Shown here in pieces: positions 6,498-7,295 of a DNA stretch of 7,295 nucleotides (the first letter of the stretch is position 1; each line of letters opens with the position of its first letter). The notes under the pieces are model-generated. The model saw only the letters and a list, made by a program, of their open reading frames with translations. It did not search any database and was not told the DNA's origin. Source of the DNA: MGR-bin208 sp043779285 (GTDB lineage: Bacteria > Bacteroidota > Bacteroidia > Chitinophagales > Chitinophagaceae); the NCBI GenBank assembly GCA_043779285.1, contig JAYWEL010000240.1, positions 1 through 7,295 on the forward strand, read 5' to 3'. Made by a program: the position numbers and the translations under genes.

Positions 6498-6500
6498 TTA
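6485..6500 (-). other. Frameshift site inside the metalloprotease gene
   Basis: On the minus strand the first half reads GTA GGT AAC TGA and stops (stop at 6494-6496). The catalytic half continues from the overlapping CTG AAT in the -1 frame, so one extra base near 6495-6500 would restore a single reading frame through V-G-N-L-N-F-F-Y. A run of eight T follows directly (complement of 6485-6492), but it lies after the stop, so slippage on it could not bypass the stop. Confidence 0.85.
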
Positions 6501-7228
6501 CCTACCCGGCCAAAAGCAGTATTTAAAATTACAACACCATCTGTATTTGGTTTTGTTGCAAAATCAGATGGTAATTGTGAATACCCGAGTCGTATTACAT
6601 TGGGATTAGGTTGTGCAATGTTGCAGACCCACATATTTAAGTAGCGGTCAGTAGGCCAGGCATTTGTTCCACCCGTAGTTGTAAATTTAATTCCTGTTGT
6701 TTGTTCATTAACAGTGATGCTATCAGCATTATATTGCACGGTAAACGAGGTTACATTTGTCTGCACTCTATGTATACCGGTAGTATTGTTTCCATTAGGG
6801 TCAATACAAGCCAACCGAAACTCTATATTTGGGTCTGCAGCAACAGCAGTAAAAGCAGCAGGGGTGTTTACCCTGTCTGCATTAAGTCGCCTGAAATCTT
6901 CATTTAAAACATCAATTTGAGATTCAATTTGTGCATTTGAAATATTGTTTCCAACTCCTATCGGTGTTCCATTGTGCAGTACATGAACAACTACAGGTAT
7001 TATAATAGTACTATTGGAGTTTATTAGTCTCCCTGCTGTGTTATTATCATTTAATGAAGAAATATAATTAGCAATATGTTGTTCAAGCTGAAGATACCTG
7101 TTGTACCGGCCTGGGTCAGAAATCTGGATTGCCTGGGAGTTAAATGTAGTGCCACATTGGCTTTGGGCTATGGATGTAAATTGAATACATTGCAGTACAA
7201 TGCATAAAAGTAAAAACTGTTTTGTCAT
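6494..7228 (-). pseudogene. Secreted M43 metalloprotease, N-terminal part with signal peptide (frameshifted)
   Basis: A 244-residue frame that begins with a signal peptide: M-T-K-Q, a hydrophobic core FLLLCIVLQCIQF, and a likely cleavage region around SIAQSQCG (19-26). A propeptide-like stretch follows. Then come M43 family marks: IIIPVVVHVLHNG (about 75-87), NAQIESQIDVLNEDFRRLNAD (split as NAQIESQIDV and LNEDFRRLNAD, about 98-118), IEFRLACIDPNG (about 135-146), TDRYLNMWVCNI (about 193-204) and GVVILNTAFGRVGN at the end. It stops just before the zinc-binding helix, which lies in another frame downstream. Alone it would be exported but lack the catalytic residues. The upstream 67 bases to the window edge are AT-rich with no Bacteroidota promoter of the TTTG...TAnnTTTG form that I can defend. 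The start ATG is well placed for the signal peptide. Confidence 0.88.
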
Positions 7229-7295
7229 AAGGAATAATTTAATGTAAAAATTAGTTAATTACGTTTGAAGTATCTTAGAGATTCAAAACTAGTGG

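Noticed and set aside
5910..6920. Several plus-strand frames of 60-80 codons opposite the protease
   Set aside because: They are antisense to clearly conserved protease sequence and show low-complexity, Cys/Ile-rich translations.

Overview
The window looks like chromosomal DNA from a member of Bacteroidota, probably near Chitinophagaceae (family level is inference). The signs are: an AT-rich genome with no clear Shine-Dalgarno sites, an enolase with the GSASRSDR variant, a Bacteroidota-type FtsB/DivIC protein next to eno, a gamma-alpha fused 2-oxoacid:ferredoxin oxidoreductase subunit, and a secreted M43-type metalloprotease with a C-terminal type IX secretion (T9SS) sorting domain.

Layout. 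Positions 1-2271 hold a rightward housekeeping block: the 3' two thirds of enolase (cut by the window edge), a small FtsB/DivIC-like division protein, an 80-residue protein of unknown function, and endonuclease III (nth). Positions 2272-2708 are a 437-bp gap between convergent genes. From 2709 to 7228 everything reads leftward: the korA-like oxidoreductase subunit, an N-terminally truncated AIM24/TIGR00266 protein, and a metalloprotease split by a frameshift. The last 67 bases are upstream DNA of the protease and show no clear promoter.

The most unusual part is the gap between nth and korA. A 118-bp segment containing the last codons of nth, a terminator hairpin and the last codons of korA occurs twice in direct orientation, 370 bp apart, with 109 of 118 bases identical. 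Both copies keep the tail of both genes. Between them lie about 250 bp of unrelated DNA with two inverted-repeat elements, one built from 8-bp units. The simplest reading is an old tandem duplication of nth-korA, or recombination with a related allele, whose interior was lost and replaced by intergenic repeats.

The leftward half shows further decay: the AIM24 gene has lost roughly its first 115 codons, the protease needs one extra base to be read through, and the korA gene has no beta-subunit gene on either side. The housekeeping block looks intact. No CRISPR array, tRNA, rRNA, transposase or phage gene was seen, and I see no convincing new multi-gene system. The novelty is in the rearrangement scar and its repeats.
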